Positions 49,151-60,137 are shown, counted from the stretch's first letter. The stretch is DNA of 64,000 nucleotides from Bifidobacterium sp. ESL0682 (GCF_029392815.1 NZ_CP113942.1:372001-436000), one strand, 5' to 3'. Numbers and translations are program-made. The notes: a model not told the origin generated them from the sequence alone.

Positions 49151-50919
49151 GAGGCGTCCTTCTCGTAGAGCTCCAGCGTGCGGTCGAGATAGGTTGAGGC
49201 GTAGCGGAAGTAGATGTAAAGCCATTCGTCCACGAAATCACCTTGGGACTGCTTCACCAGTGACCACAAATACCAGCACCATCCGGCCAGCTCGATATGG
49301 GCATAGTTGTGGCGTCGTTCAGCGGGCGTTGGCGTGCGGCCGAAGTAGGCGGCTAGCGCGGCGTCGACCTCGTTTTCGTCCAGCTGGCAGCACACGCAGA
49401 AGGTGCCGAAATCGTTGGCGTAGTCGCTCATACCGGCATATTCCCAGTCGATGAGCGAGTAGGAGCCTTTCTCGTCGATAAGGAAGTTGAGGGCGAAGAA
49501 GTCGTTGTGACAGAGGCATATCGGGGTGTTGTCAGCGCGGACATATTCTTCGAGGCGTGCCACCCGTTCAGCCATCTCCTCGAAACCGGGGATATCGATG
49601 GGTCCTTTTTGGTGCAGCAGCTTTTCGTAACGTTTGGCTTCCTCGAAGAAATCGAATTGACGCTTGACGCTCGCTCCGCTTTCGTGCAGTGCTCGCGCCA
49701 TCTGCATGGCCTGTGCCACCTGGTTAGGATCGTGTGGGTCGAGGTTGCGGGCATTGGGAATGAAACGCGAGATTTTCCAGCCTTGCTCGGGGTCTTCGTA
49801 GATATATGTAGGATCGAGACCGAGTCTTTCGGCCGCCTTGAGCGCATCCACTTCGGCTCGGCGATTGATCAGTAGCTCTGTGCCCACGCCCGGATGACGG
49901 TACACGTACTCGCCATCGTTGGTGGAAAAATGGCATGACAGGTTGGTGAGACCTTGCTTGAGCGGATACACGTCATGGATTTCATCTTTGTCGCAGTGAA
50001 GCACGCGCACGATATTGTCAAAAATATCCGTATCGACGTTCTCGAGAAAATGGGGATCGAAGACGCGCACCTCGTCTAACGAATCAAATTCGTTGATGAC
50101 ACCGCTCTCGTAAGGGCGCATCCGCATATCGAGCTCTTTGATGTGTTCGATGTAGAGCGTTTCCCAGAGCTTATCGACGGTCTCAGGCAAGTTGTATTCG
50201 GCTTCGAGGATGGCGCGGAATTTCTTCGAGAATGCGCGGTCGAAGTAGACGTGACCGAGCATGAACCAGGAGTCGCTGCCGCCTACCTGCACCGAAGTGA
50301 TACGCCCATGAGCACCTGTGGTCATGCACCATTCGTCGGTTGGCCCCTCGGAATATTGGGCGGCGTAGTAAGCCTTCCACGCATATGGTTCAAAGGGGTT
50401 GACGGTGAAGTAGTCGTCGGACGAGCAGATGTAGGTGTTGGCGAGCCGGTCGCGCACGCGCCACAGCGATCCGTTGTTGTTGCGTGTTGCGTATTCGTCG
50501 TTGACCACAATGGATACGCCGAACTTCTGCTCGAGGTAGAAGAAGAACTCTTTCTTGTAGCCCACTACGACGGTGATGTCGTGGATGCCTGCCGCCTGCA
50601 ATTGCTTGATCTGACGCTCGATAAGAACTTCTCCGCGGACTTTCAGAAGGCCCTTGGGCTTTTCGTAGGAGATGGGGGCGAATCTGGATGAGAGGCCTGC
50701 GGCTAGAATGATGGCGTTATCCACCTTGTAGGGTGCAAGTGCCTCGATGCCTGCAGGCGTGATATGAGAGTTTTTAATGTATCTTTTATCGGTGAGCTCG
50801 CTTACGGCTGTGTTTACACTACCGAGAGAAAGGCCAGTTGCGGATACAATTAGGCGTTGCTGCGCGTCGGGATGAGTCCGCAGATATGTGAGGGCTAAAA
50901 ACTGTTTTCTGGATAGCAT
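49147..50919 (-). CDS. HTH + LicC-type cytidylyltransferase + LicA-type choline kinase fusion
   Basis: 590 residues from ATG 50919 (MLSRKQFLAL). Residues 1-60: MarR-like winged helix (LIVSATGLSLGSVNTAVSEL). Residues 65-290: nucleotidyltransferase with AIILAAGLSSRFAPISYEKP and KGLLKVRGEVLIERQIKQL, SSDDYFTV as metal site. Residues 300-590: choline kinase-like, with LTNLSCHFSTNDGEYVYRHP, Brenner motif LCHNDFFALNFLIDEKGSYS and LIDWEYAGMSDYANDFGTF. Predicted route: choline to phosphocholine to CDP-choline, donor for LicD. The N-terminal HTH may add regulation. A TTG at 50952 is rejected because the promoter lies between it and 50919. Confidence 0.88.
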   Translation of the reverse strand: MLSRKQFLALTYLRTHPDAQQRLIVSATGLSLGSVNTAVSELTDKRYIKNSHITPAGIEALAPYKVDNAIILAAGLSSRFAPISYEKPKGLLKVRGEVLIERQIKQLQAAGIHDITVVVGYKKEFFFYLEQKFGVSIVVNDEYATRNNNGSLWRVRDRLANTYICSSDDYFTVNPFEPYAWKAYYAAQYSEGPTDEWCMTTGAHGRITSVQVGGSDSWFMLGHVYFDRAFSKKFRAILEAEYNLPETVDKLWETLYIEHIKELDMRMRPYESGVINEFDSLDEVRVFDPHFLENVDTDIFDNIVRVLHCDKDEIHDVYPLKQGLTNLSCHFSTNDGEYVYRHPGVGTELLINRRAEVDALKAAERLGLDPTYIYEDPEQGWKISRFIPNARNLDPHDPNQVAQAMQMARALHESGASVKRQFDFFEEAKRYEKLLHQKGPIDIPGFEEMAERVARLEEYVRADNTPICLCHNDFFALNFLIDEKGSYSLIDWEYAGMSDYANDFGTFCVCCQLDENEVDAALAAYFGRTPTPAERRHNYAHIELAGWCWYLWSLVKQSQGDFVDEWLYIYFRYASTYLDRTLELYEKDAS

Positions 50920-50954
50920 CGGTTCCGCTTTCTCAAATGCGATAATGTTCAACT

Positions 50955-50963
50955 ATTATAGCA
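50955..50963 (-). promoter_or_regulatory. Extended -10 promoter for the lic genes
   Basis: On the complement TGCTATAAT, a perfect extended -10, lies about 36 bases before ATG 50919; the -35 region is weak. Confidence 0.55.
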
Positions 50964-51202
50964 CAATTAAGGAAAATGAACATATAAGGCTATATGAGCT
51001 TATCTGTCTGTTAAGTCGCACATTACGTTTCTGCCTGAAAGGGAATAAAGGTACAAGAACAGAAAGGCGTCTACAGCTTTCCGCCCATACTTGGTTAATG
51101 ATTAAAATCGAATAATGCCGGGGTTCATTGACTGAGCTTTTACGCTACAAAGATTGATTGGCGGAACTTTGAAGTGCTAGGTCAATTATTTTAAAGAGAT
51201 TC

Positions 51203-52559
51203 TTAAAACATTGGAAGATGGAAACCGGAATGCAGAATAATTGCAAACATATTTGCGTAATTAACGATTCCGAGAAGCAGCACTGTTAAGTAAATGATTT
51301 TGTTTTTGAACTGCTGTTGGATTATGCAAAGGATCATTCCCAGTAAAATTCCGGAAACGAATATGACGCGCCGGCCAGAAGCATAAATGGTGGGGAGAAC
51401 CACATGATTGCAGAGGCACAGAAAGCTGCCAAAAACAGAAACAGTACAATATACTTTTCCTGAACGTACCTTTGAATCAGCAAAGCCATGCACGCGACAA
51501 AAAGAATCCAGAAAAGATAGGGAAGCAGTCGCATCAAGAATGATGATGGTTGCTGGCCCATGAATTTGAACAGGGAGAAGCTCAACAGCAGATCGGTCTG
51601 GAAACATAGTACGCATAGCATCGCCAGAACGATAGCGCACACGATACTGTAGAATTTATCTTTTTCCCGCTCCCACTCTTGTCTGTAAGGAGGTCATCAT
51701 GCCTCGAGATCATTGCAGACATAACCAAGCTGAAGGCGATGAGTGCGATAATCATGAATAGGAAGTTCGCGAAGAAATCAAATTCCCATGTGATGCCTTT
51801 GCTGATTTTCGTGGTGATCGGCATTTTGTCGAATCCTGGGTACCAGCGTTTTGTTTCGTGCTGTGTTCGTAGGTGTGTGCCGGGGCACATTAGCTCAATG
51901 ATTAGTCCAATGATTGAAGCTACGAGAATGCCTATCGCCGGGAAGGTAAACTTATGCTTTTTTATGTACACATACGTAAGCGTGACAAGTGCGAAACCTA
52001 CAACGCAGGGGCCCACCTGTTCGCAACCCAAAGAGGCGAGGAACGCACAGGCGATATAGAGACCACTATACTTCGTCGTCTTGTCGTGCACTACATTTGC
52101 TAGTGGAATGCACCCGAAAACGGCCAAGGCCATCGGCCACAGGTACACGACCGAGCCGGCGAGCCACAGGGCCGATTCCGTGATAAGTCGCGGCGTCAGC
52201 AACCAGAAAACAGCATACGAGAATAGGATATTGGAAGCAGTCACCTCACCGAATGCGACTTTCGACATTGCATATACTAGCAAAGTTAAGAAACATGCGT
52301 TGAGAATGCACCATATAAGCTGAGGCAGTGGAATGACCAGCGCAGCCATTGCATCCGAAAATAGGCGACCTGACCATGTCTGATAGCGGTTAGCCAACCA
52401 ACTCAGGCCGTTCATTGCGCTGAGTTCTTTCTCATAGTCCAGGTCGTCGTCGACCCTCTTGACGATCAAAGAAATAAGAAGAGACAGTACCCAGCATGAC
52501 AAGACCGCAGCGCAGACCCTATATGCATTGCGCTTCATTGCGTGTTTCAATGTGTTCAT
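51203..52559 (-). CDS. DUF6056-type multi-pass membrane protein, two frame breaks
   Basis: ATG 52559 (MNTLKHAMKRNAYRVCAAVL). About 452 residues when one base is added at 51661-51665 (T-run) and one at 51392-51395 (G-run). Signature N-terminus VDDDLDYEKELSAM, then WSGRLFSDAMAALVIPLPQL, SALWLAGSVVYLWPMALAVF and LMCPGTHLRTQHE. Repaired C-terminus: MWFSPTIYASGRRVIFVSGI. The acidic loop after the first membrane segment resembles GT-C-type glycosyltransferases, and such proteins often occur in polysaccharide loci, so transfer of a side sugar outside the membrane is possible but unproven. Confidence 0.72.
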
Positions 52560-52751
52560 TCGGGGCTTCTTCTTTAGGGGAATGCTCAATCAGTCATTCC
52601 AAAGTTTACGAACGTTGTCGGCTTTCGCCGGGCTATGTCCTAAGTAACTGTGAGCAATACTAATCCATGATGGCGAATTCAAATGAATTCGATTCTGCAT
52701 GGGAGTGCACTATTGTTTCTGCAGATATAGAATCTAAGCAATTGTATTATT

Positions 52752-53341
52752 GTGCGGAATCGTCAGTTTTTGGGCATGCCCCAAACCCTTCTGTTAACTG
52801 TACGGCTCCTGGAATTATTGTTCGGAATGTATTTCGTGCTTTTGGCATCGGGCTCCACGATATTTAGCGACCGTTCTTGTGTCCTTTTAGCGATTCGACA
52901 AGTTTTAAGTCTGTTTGCTATTATCTGGCGTCTACTTGTAGGTATAGGTTGTTTCTCTTTTTTGAAAATCGTGAAAGTGTCTTATTTGTGGAATTGCCAA
53001 ACCGTAGTAAAAATACCAGTATCCGATTTTCTCGTTCATCGCCGTGGGGTTGGGTGCTCGACTTTCCTCTTTATCCTCTGCATCGATTCTGCAAATTCGA
53101 AGGAAAGCATGCGCAGAAATTCGTTCCGGTAATTACTAGAATTTCCCGATTTTCGTTTGATGCGTACATGGTTCACCCGTGGGTGTCGAAAGGTTGCATA
53201 CGCTGGTTGACTAGTTCAAGTATCGGTTTGAGCAAGGGATATTTGCTTTTTATTATTATTTTCCTTTTGACCTATGTAGGTGCGGTTTGCTGGCTTGGAT
53301 ATTGTCGCTGGTCCCAGTTCTTCACAAATGGCTTCTGTTGA
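52752..53341 (+). pseudogene. Remnant of an acyltransferase family 3 gene
   Basis: Two overlapping frames together give the C-terminal half of an acyltransferase: LLELLFGMYFVLLASGSTIF in one frame, then ISRFSFDAYMVHPWVSKGCI and GYLLFIIIFLLTYVGAVCWL in the other. The N-terminal catalytic His region is absent, so this is a truncated fragment and not only a frame break. It lies before a complete acyltransferase gene (53854). Confidence 0.65.
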
Positions 53342-53416
53342 TGGAATAAAATGTTCATCTTGAAAACATTAAGATGAATGTAATTTTGAGCTACAGTTTG
53401 TACCGATACGCTTATT

Positions 53417-53627
53417 CCTGTTGTTGTGGTTTTCGCCGACGATTTATGCTTTAGGCCATCGTACGCTCTTTGTGTCTGAAGCTTCATTGGCAATTATTCT
53501 TTGTCTGATACAGCATCACTTTCGTAACAAATTGTGTATTTTGTAGTGTTTATACCTGCGATTGGTAATGTTGTGAATACGTTTAGACTGATTCTTTATG
53601 CCGGTTATACTCTGTCCTTGTTTGGCT
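53417..53627 (+). pseudogene. C-terminal fragment of a DUF6056-like gene
   Basis: Translation from 53417 reads LFLLLWFSPTIYALGHRTLF and then SLAIILCLIQHHFRNKLCIL. It is similar along its length to the C-terminus of the 51203-52559 protein (MWFSPTIYASGRRVIFVSGI, ILCIIQQQFKNKIIYL). A stop is followed, one frame over, by FIPAIGNVVNTFRLILYAGY, again alignable. It is on the opposite strand to the intact gene, so it is a leftover of another copy. Confidence 0.7.
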
Positions 53628-53853
53628 AAAAGAACTCGGGGTAGGGGCTGCGAAACCGTGTCTAAGTTTTCTCTATCCCCACTAGGCCTACTAATAAATA
53701 GTGCGCCCACTGAATTTATGATAATTTGTGAATTTCATATATAACTATCGATGTACAGAGTAGGATGTGGAAATAGATCGAGAGATTGTGGTGATGTCTG
53801 TACTCCACATTGTATAATTAAAGCGAGTGCTTGCGCAATGGGGAGATTGACGA

Positions 53854-54972
53854 ATGAAGAAAGAACGACAATCGAACTTTGAAGCTTTGCGGCTTTGGGC
53901 GATGTTCATCATTACGTTCCACCATTTCGCGATGCATCAGGCTCTTCCTGTTGCGGTAACGATTCCCAAAGGAATTAACCGGTTTTTAGTAGAAGTTTTT
54001 ATGCTTTCTCAGGGACAGATGGGGGTTATTCTTTTCTTTGCAATTACCGCCTATTTTCTCTGCGATTCGACTCCTTCTCTGCATAAAGCCTTTAAAAAGG
54101 CATGGTCTTTGGAATGGGAAGTGTTGTTCTGGTCTTTGATGCTTTCTGTGTTAAGCATTGCAAAGGGCTGGGGGCCGTTTCCAACTTCTTCCAAAAAAGG
54201 TTTCCTGAAATATTTTATAAGCGCGTTTACGCCTGTTCTTTCTGACACATGGTGGTTTACCACAGCTTATATGGGCTTTTTGGTACTATCCCCATTTCTG
54301 ATCAAACTATTGCAAACGTTGACACAAAAATGGCATTTTGTGTTATCCATTATTGCTTTGGCAACGGGATTGAGTTCGCAAATTCCGATTATCAAGAAGT
54401 CTTTCACTGACGGTTCGGGATTCATCGACCTTGAACTCATTGGACTATTTATCATTATTGCCTACATTCGTTGGTATGCACCTGAATTGTTCAAGAAGCC
54501 TGTACTAAGTGTTGTCTGTCTGCTTATTGGGTATGCGTGGACGTCAGTACATGTTATTTTGCAATTCAATATGACTCCTCTTGCCTATAATCCAGCTGTG
54601 CTTTTTGAAGCTTTTGGCTGGTTCTCTTTATTCTGTAATCTGCATTTCCAATCGAAAATAGTTAATAGATTGGCGAAACATACGTTTGCTGTCTACCTCA
54701 TCACCGAGTTCGGCACGATGAGGATTTTCTTGTGGCAGAAAGTGTTTTCAATTCAACCATTTCTTCATTCACCATGGCTGATTCTATATGCGCTTGCGGC
54801 TACGTTGACAATATATATCTCCTGTATGTTGCTGGATTGGGTAAGAAGCTTGATATTCAAAGTCACTGTTGATCGGTTCGAAGGCGTGCTGTTTGAGTGG
54901 CTGTGGAATTCAGTCAATCGAATCGTTACTCCCTGGGTGACAAAGGGCAAGGATGAAAAACAAATCGAATAG
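53854..54972 (+). CDS. Acyltransferase family 3 membrane protein
   Basis: A 372-residue protein with about ten membrane segments. N-terminus NFEALRLWAMFIITFHHFAM contains the conserved R and His pair; next GQMGVILFFAITAYFLCDST and SDTWWFTTAYMGFLVLSPFL. C-terminal LAKHTFAVYLITEFGTMRIF is the family's closing motif (SFxxYLxH-like, with Thr-Glu here in place of His). Likely O-acetylates a polymer sugar. Isolated by gene debris on both sides. Confidence 0.88.
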   Translation: MKKERQSNFEALRLWAMFIITFHHFAMHQALPVAVTIPKGINRFLVEVFMLSQGQMGVILFFAITAYFLCDSTPSLHKAFKKAWSLEWEVLFWSLMLSVLSIAKGWGPFPTSSKKGFLKYFISAFTPVLSDTWWFTTAYMGFLVLSPFLIKLLQTLTQKWHFVLSIIALATGLSSQIPIIKKSFTDGSGFIDLELIGLFIIIAYIRWYAPELFKKPVLSVVCLLIGYAWTSVHVILQFNMTPLAYNPAVLFEAFGWFSLFCNLHFQSKIVNRLAKHTFAVYLITEFGTMRIFLWQKVFSIQPFLHSPWLILYALAATLTIYISCMLLDWVRSLIFKVTVDRFEGVLFEWLWNSVNRIVTPWVTKGKDEKQIE

Positions 54973-55044
54973 CATCTGACAGAATATTGAATGCTGTCAA
55001 TTAATGGCAAAACTTGATTCTTGCGGTGTTTCAACTGTGTTTTC

Positions 55045-55835
55045 CATTATCGGTTTGAGAGGCAACATGTCCAGGTAGCATCGTTGGGCCAGCTCGGGGT
55101 GACGTTCCTGCTTTTCGCGGTGATGAGCATGAGAGCGCTGCAACTGTCGGGGAATTGGCTAAACGACCCTGGTTCTGCGGCGTATCTTGCGGTCGTGGTG
55201 TTCGATCATATTGTTGGTATGGATCAGTCTTCAGTGTTCTATGAGGAATTCCGGCGTCTGGCAGGTAGTCGTCTACCGATGCTCTCTCACAGGCAGGAAG
55301 GGCTTCCCCAAGTTTCCATCGAGTCCAAACTTGTCGGTCACTGATTCAGCCTTGTCGAGGGGCTTTCGCGATTTTCCGTGGTGAATGCAGCTTTGAGTTT
55401 CGTGGACATCTTTGCGTCATCGAAGGGGCACTTTGAAACGTACGTCGCTTTCGAAGTGGAGCATGCACCGCTGTTATTACGCCTTGGGAGCAGTTCACTG
55501 ATTGAGTCATCCTGCCGGAGGAAACCCACTGAAGTGCATCTCCATGAGGATCTATCCGACGCTCGACTCGTACATCTGGTTGCGCTGGGTGACCGCCGAC
55601 TTAAACGGCGCTCTTTCAATTTGAGGACCCTGCCCCACCGTTAGACTTCTTCATAATAGCTGGTGTGGTAGGTCTTCCTTCTACCACTGAACTCATCATG
55701 CGCCGCCTTTGCAACCTCGTCGGCTTCGGCGTTGAACATCGCGTTGATGATTTTCTTGACCTTTTTCGACGTCATCCGGTCGAGTTCGGTCTCGAACTTA
55801 GATTCGCTGACCCGTACGAGTTTGCTGGTGGGCAT
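55045..55835 (-). pseudogene. Decayed IS256-family transposase
   Basis: Read on the complement. The N-terminus is recognisable at 55835-55641 (LDRMTSKKVKKIINAMFNAE, ADEVAKAAHDEFSGRRKTYH). After a stop, fragments in several frames match later transposase parts (DDAKMSTKLKAAFTTENRES near 55430-55370; RRRTRVV near 55165; SALMLITAKSRNVTP and YLDM near 55060-55120). Large internal pieces including the DDE core are missing. It marks a past insertion at this spot. Confidence 0.72.
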
Positions 55836-56043
55836 GGCGTTCGCCTGCTTACAATCGGTTTTCTCTGTTTACGATTGAAAATTGTACGCAGGAGGGAGAT
55901 CACACCTCTATCAAACTCCAGAACTCAAAGTGCACAAATTACTGGACACCACTTTTGTTTGAGTAATGAAACTACCCATTATTCTGATTTAAGAAGTTGG
56001 AAAAAATTTGCTTTTAATATAGATGTGAAGTAGAGTGTGAAGC
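55836..56043. other. A+T-rich gap upstream of the three-gene cassette
   Basis: About 208 bases between the IS256 remnant and the TIGR04255-type gene. T/A-rich from 55950 on; presumably carries the cassette promoter, but I see no convincing -35/-10 pair. Confidence 0.4.
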
Positions 56044-56838
56044 ATGCAAATGCCGAAGATATTGTCAAAGTCGCCATTGTCCCTGGTGCTAGTTCAGGTG
56101 CGTTTCCCGTCCGGCCTGACTGCTCTTGGTGAACGAAATTATGACAAACTTAATGAATTATTTAATAATGATTACCCATTTGCCAAGACCAAGTCTGTTC
56201 CTCCTCTACAAATACAAACTGATTCTGGTACAATCCAGGTTGGCAATGTTACTCAGCGTAGAGTTTATAGTACGGCAGATTTGTCTTGGAATGTAACTAT
56301 TGCCGAGTCTTTTATTAATGTTTACTGTATCTGTGAGCGAGATATACGAGCTTATACAGGGCGTGAAGATTGTGTTGATCGGTTAAAAGATGTTCTTGGC
56401 AAGATATCCACTTTAATTTCTGTCGATACGGTTTCTCGTATTGCATACAGATATGTTAATAGAATTCCATATAAAAATTTGCAAAAAGTTGAAGGGTTAT
56501 TTAAATCGGAAAGTTTGGGATTTGTACAGAATTTCGCAACTTCGCGAATGGAACTTTCTAATTCCACGAATGAGGCGAATTTTGTCGTTGACCAAGATTC
56601 TTCCATTGTTCTTAATGTTCGATCTGGTGTTTTAGGACCTGGTGATGTGCCTGATCCTTCAGTGAAACCAATAAAAGATTCAAGTACCTGGGTCGTAGAT
56701 ATGGATGCTTCGCAGACTGAGAAGATACCGACTGATATAAGTGAAATGGCAGAACAGATTCGTCATTTGGCAAATATCGAGCATGACTTCTTTGCCCAGC
56801 ATATTATTACTGAAGAATTTATAAAGGAATATAAGTAA
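56044..56838 (+). CDS. TIGR04255-type protein, first gene of an unassigned cassette
   Basis: A 264-residue protein. N-terminus KILSKSPLSLVLVQVRFPSG, then NYDKLNELFNNDYPFAKTKS, WNVTIAESFINVYCICERDI, SRIAYRYVNRIPY and a hydrophilic C-terminus ending in DFFAQHIITEEFIKEYK. The pattern (short N-terminal strand 'SPLxxVxVQVRF', central RxxxRYxNRI, C-terminal H-x-FF) fits the sporadic TIGR04255 family, of unknown function, often in accessory regions. A second ATG at 56050 is possible. Codon use is A+T-rich, unlike the core genes. Confidence 0.7.
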   Translation: MQMPKILSKSPLSLVLVQVRFPSGLTALGERNYDKLNELFNNDYPFAKTKSVPPLQIQTDSGTIQVGNVTQRRVYSTADLSWNVTIAESFINVYCICERDIRAYTGREDCVDRLKDVLGKISTLISVDTVSRIAYRYVNRIPYKNLQKVEGLFKSESLGFVQNFATSRMELSNSTNEANFVVDQDSSIVLNVRSGVLGPGDVPDPSVKPIKDSSTWVVDMDASQTEKIPTDISEMAEQIRHLANIEHDFFAQHIITEEFIKEYK

Positions 56839-56863
56839 GCTCTAAAATAGAAAGGTGAATGAA

Positions 56864-57496
56864 ATGTCTGTAGCAATAATGGATTCATCTTCTACTGGTG
56901 ACTTTCAATTAGTGAACGATGAACAACATATGCTAAATCATCAGTCTTTGTCCTTGGGCGAAGTCGCAAAACCTGTATTCGCATTATTAATGACAGCTGC
57001 TGTGCTTACGTTTACGACTGGGGAGGAAATCGCCTATATTCCAAAGAATTTCTCTACTTATAGTTATGCCGTTGATGATGTGGTGTTGTCGGCCGGAAAT
57101 AAAGTTTCCGACGTTGACAATACAACTGTTGAACCAAAAACCGAAACAGATATTTCTAACAAAATAAGCTCGATTACAACAGAACAAAAGATTAAAGATT
57201 TTCATGATAAGTCTCAACTTACGTGGTCTCAGATTAGCAGACTTTTTGCAGTTAGTAGGCGTTCTGTTCATCTTTGGGCAGCAGGTGAAAGTATGGATGC
57301 AGGTCATGAAGAAAGATTGAATAATTTGATTGAGGATTTTAATTCGTTTGCTTCTCAAGATTATATAAGTATGAAATCTGCTTTATTGGATTCCAGCAAA
57401 GGAATGAGTCTTTTTCAAAAATGGCTAAATGAAGTTCAATTGCCTGATATTGTCAATCGTCAGCCTCTTTCTCCTCGTCAACTTATTGAGGCCTGA
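56864..57496 (+). CDS. Membrane-segment plus helix-turn-helix protein, second gene of the cassette
   Basis: A 210-residue protein from ATG 56864 (AAAGG at 56851-56855). A hydrophobic stretch (VFALLMTAAVLTFTTG, about residues 37-52) could span the membrane. A Thr/Asp-rich linker follows. Residues 115-160 hold a clear HTH: LTWSQISRLFAVSRRSVHLW then AAGESMDAGHEERLNNLIED, similar to XRE/transposase-type DNA-binding motifs. It lies 25 bases after the first gene and 2 bases before the next, so the three genes form an operon. Function not recognised; it may be a regulator or DNA-targeting subunit. Confidence 0.75.
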   Translation: MSVAIMDSSSTGDFQLVNDEQHMLNHQSLSLGEVAKPVFALLMTAAVLTFTTGEEIAYIPKNFSTYSYAVDDVVLSAGNKVSDVDNTTVEPKTETDISNKISSITTEQKIKDFHDKSQLTWSQISRLFAVSRRSVHLWAAGESMDAGHEERLNNLIEDFNSFASQDYISMKSALLDSSKGMSLFQKWLNEVQLPDIVNRQPLSPRQLIEA

Positions 57497-57498
57497 AA

Positions 57499-58496
57499 TT
57501 GGAAAATAAGCAAGCATTTCCTATACTCAGAGAGCTCCGACAGGGCGATTGGGTTAATTCTGCGCGTTTGCAAGGTGAGGCTGCGAAATGTCTCTCAGAG
57601 GAGAAGAGGTTTGAGAATGGTTTTGTTATCCTGACGCAGACCTGTGATGTTGTGTCACCTTCAAAGGAAAGAATTCTACTTGCTCCTGTATTTGCTGTTG
57701 ATAGTCAGACTGCTGATGATATCTGGCGCGGGAGAAGACCTACTAAAATTCCACTTAAGTTAATTCCACCGGAATTAAAAGATGGGAACGACTGGGTTGT
57801 TGACGCGACTTTTGCCTTTTCACTAAACAAACAAGTTTTTGAACAATCATATCGCTTTTATCATTGTGTAGATGTTAATTCTAGTGAGGAAGTTTCGGCT
57901 TTCTCAAATCGGATTGGGCGCGTGTTTACAAGGTTTCCTTTCCCGGACGAAGTTCATGATTGTTTGCGTAAAATTCAGAGTAAAGTGAGGGCAGCTGAAG
58001 GGAAAGATACCAAGCCATTGGCAGGGTTTTTGGACTTAACTCGTACGATACAAGTGTCTTGCGATGATTGGTCAAAACCTGAACGGCAGCTGCATTTCGT
58101 GTTTGTTATGCGCAGTGATGTCATTAACTACAGTGAAGACGATGGGATTATAAAATTTGATAGTCTAACCAAAGAACAAGTGAATTTGGAAAAATATGGG
58201 GTAAAGAAATGTAGTCGAGACCCTAAAAATATGAGTTTTTCTGATTTGTGCAGTTTAATATGTTTTTGGCGGGTCAGGACTCTAGAGATAATGTTGTTCT
58301 TGCTTCGTTGATTGAAGGTTGCATGACCCATATGGGTGAATTTATTTTCGGCGATATATCTAAATACGAGCCAGAAGTCAAAACTGTTAAATTTGATTGG
58401 AAGCCGTCAAAAGAATATAGTATTGATGAGATGGATCGTTCTTATAGCTTAGATTTGGAAGTACTGTCTGATTCCCATTTTGGGGATGATTCGTGA
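57499..58496 (+). CDS. Unrecognised protein, third gene of the cassette, one frame break
   Basis: TTG 57499 with GAGG at 57488-57491. 332 residues after adding one base near 58251 (SDLC then QFNMFLAGQDSRDNVVLASL). Notable motifs: LRQGDWVNSARLQGEA near the N-terminus, FVILTQTCDVVSPSKERILL at about 40, WRGRRPTKIPLKLIPPEL, FTRFPFPDEVHDCLRKIQSK. The C-terminus is acidic. I do not recognise a catalytic site. LTQTCD-type proteins sit beside TIGR04255 genes in other accessory loci as far as I recall, but this could not be checked here. Confidence 0.65.
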
Positions 58497-58769
58497 TTGC
58501 AAAATTGATTCTTTAAAGATTCAACGATGGTATTTGATATTTGTCGCGGCGAGTTTTAGTGATTGTTGCAACATCCTTAAAATGAATCGGTGTGTTGCAT
58601 GGGGCATGCGAGCAGGGTGTTACCATTCATACGGCTGGTCATTGATAATATGAACTACACGTAGGCGGCCTCTACGGTCGCGGTGACCAAATTACCGAAC
58701 ATTACCCATCGGCGCGACGACTATCTACCGGCTGTCAGTTTCTCGGCTGGTCATTGGTAGCTAATTTGC
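58497..58769. other. Gap after the cassette
   Basis: 273 bases with only weak resemblance to transposase-derived sequence towards its right end; no gene seen. Confidence 0.4.
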
Positions 58770-58905
58770 ACCACCAACATGATTGAACGTTTCAACTGCA
58801 AGCTACACCGGCTAACCAAGGTCGTCGGTCAGTCCCCTCCCGACGGCCCAGCGCCCTCATACTCGTCAACGCGAAAATCAAACGTCACCCAGGACTGGTT
58901 GAACT
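58770..58905 (+). pseudogene. C-terminal remnant of an IS256-family transposase
   Basis: From 58770 the reading TTNMIERFNCKLHRLTKVVG matches the conserved IS256 C-terminal motif (NNMIER-NR-RRRTRVVGSFP). After a shift it continues as SALILVNAKIKR. The rest of the gene is gone. Orientation is opposite to the remnant at 55045-55835, so the two debris pieces bracket the three-gene cassette. Confidence 0.72.

Positions 58906-60137
<1,232 letters not shown>

Noticed and set aside
50920..50952. TTG start for the lic fusion gene
   Set aside because: The extended -10 box lies only a few bases before it, so it would be at or before the transcript start.
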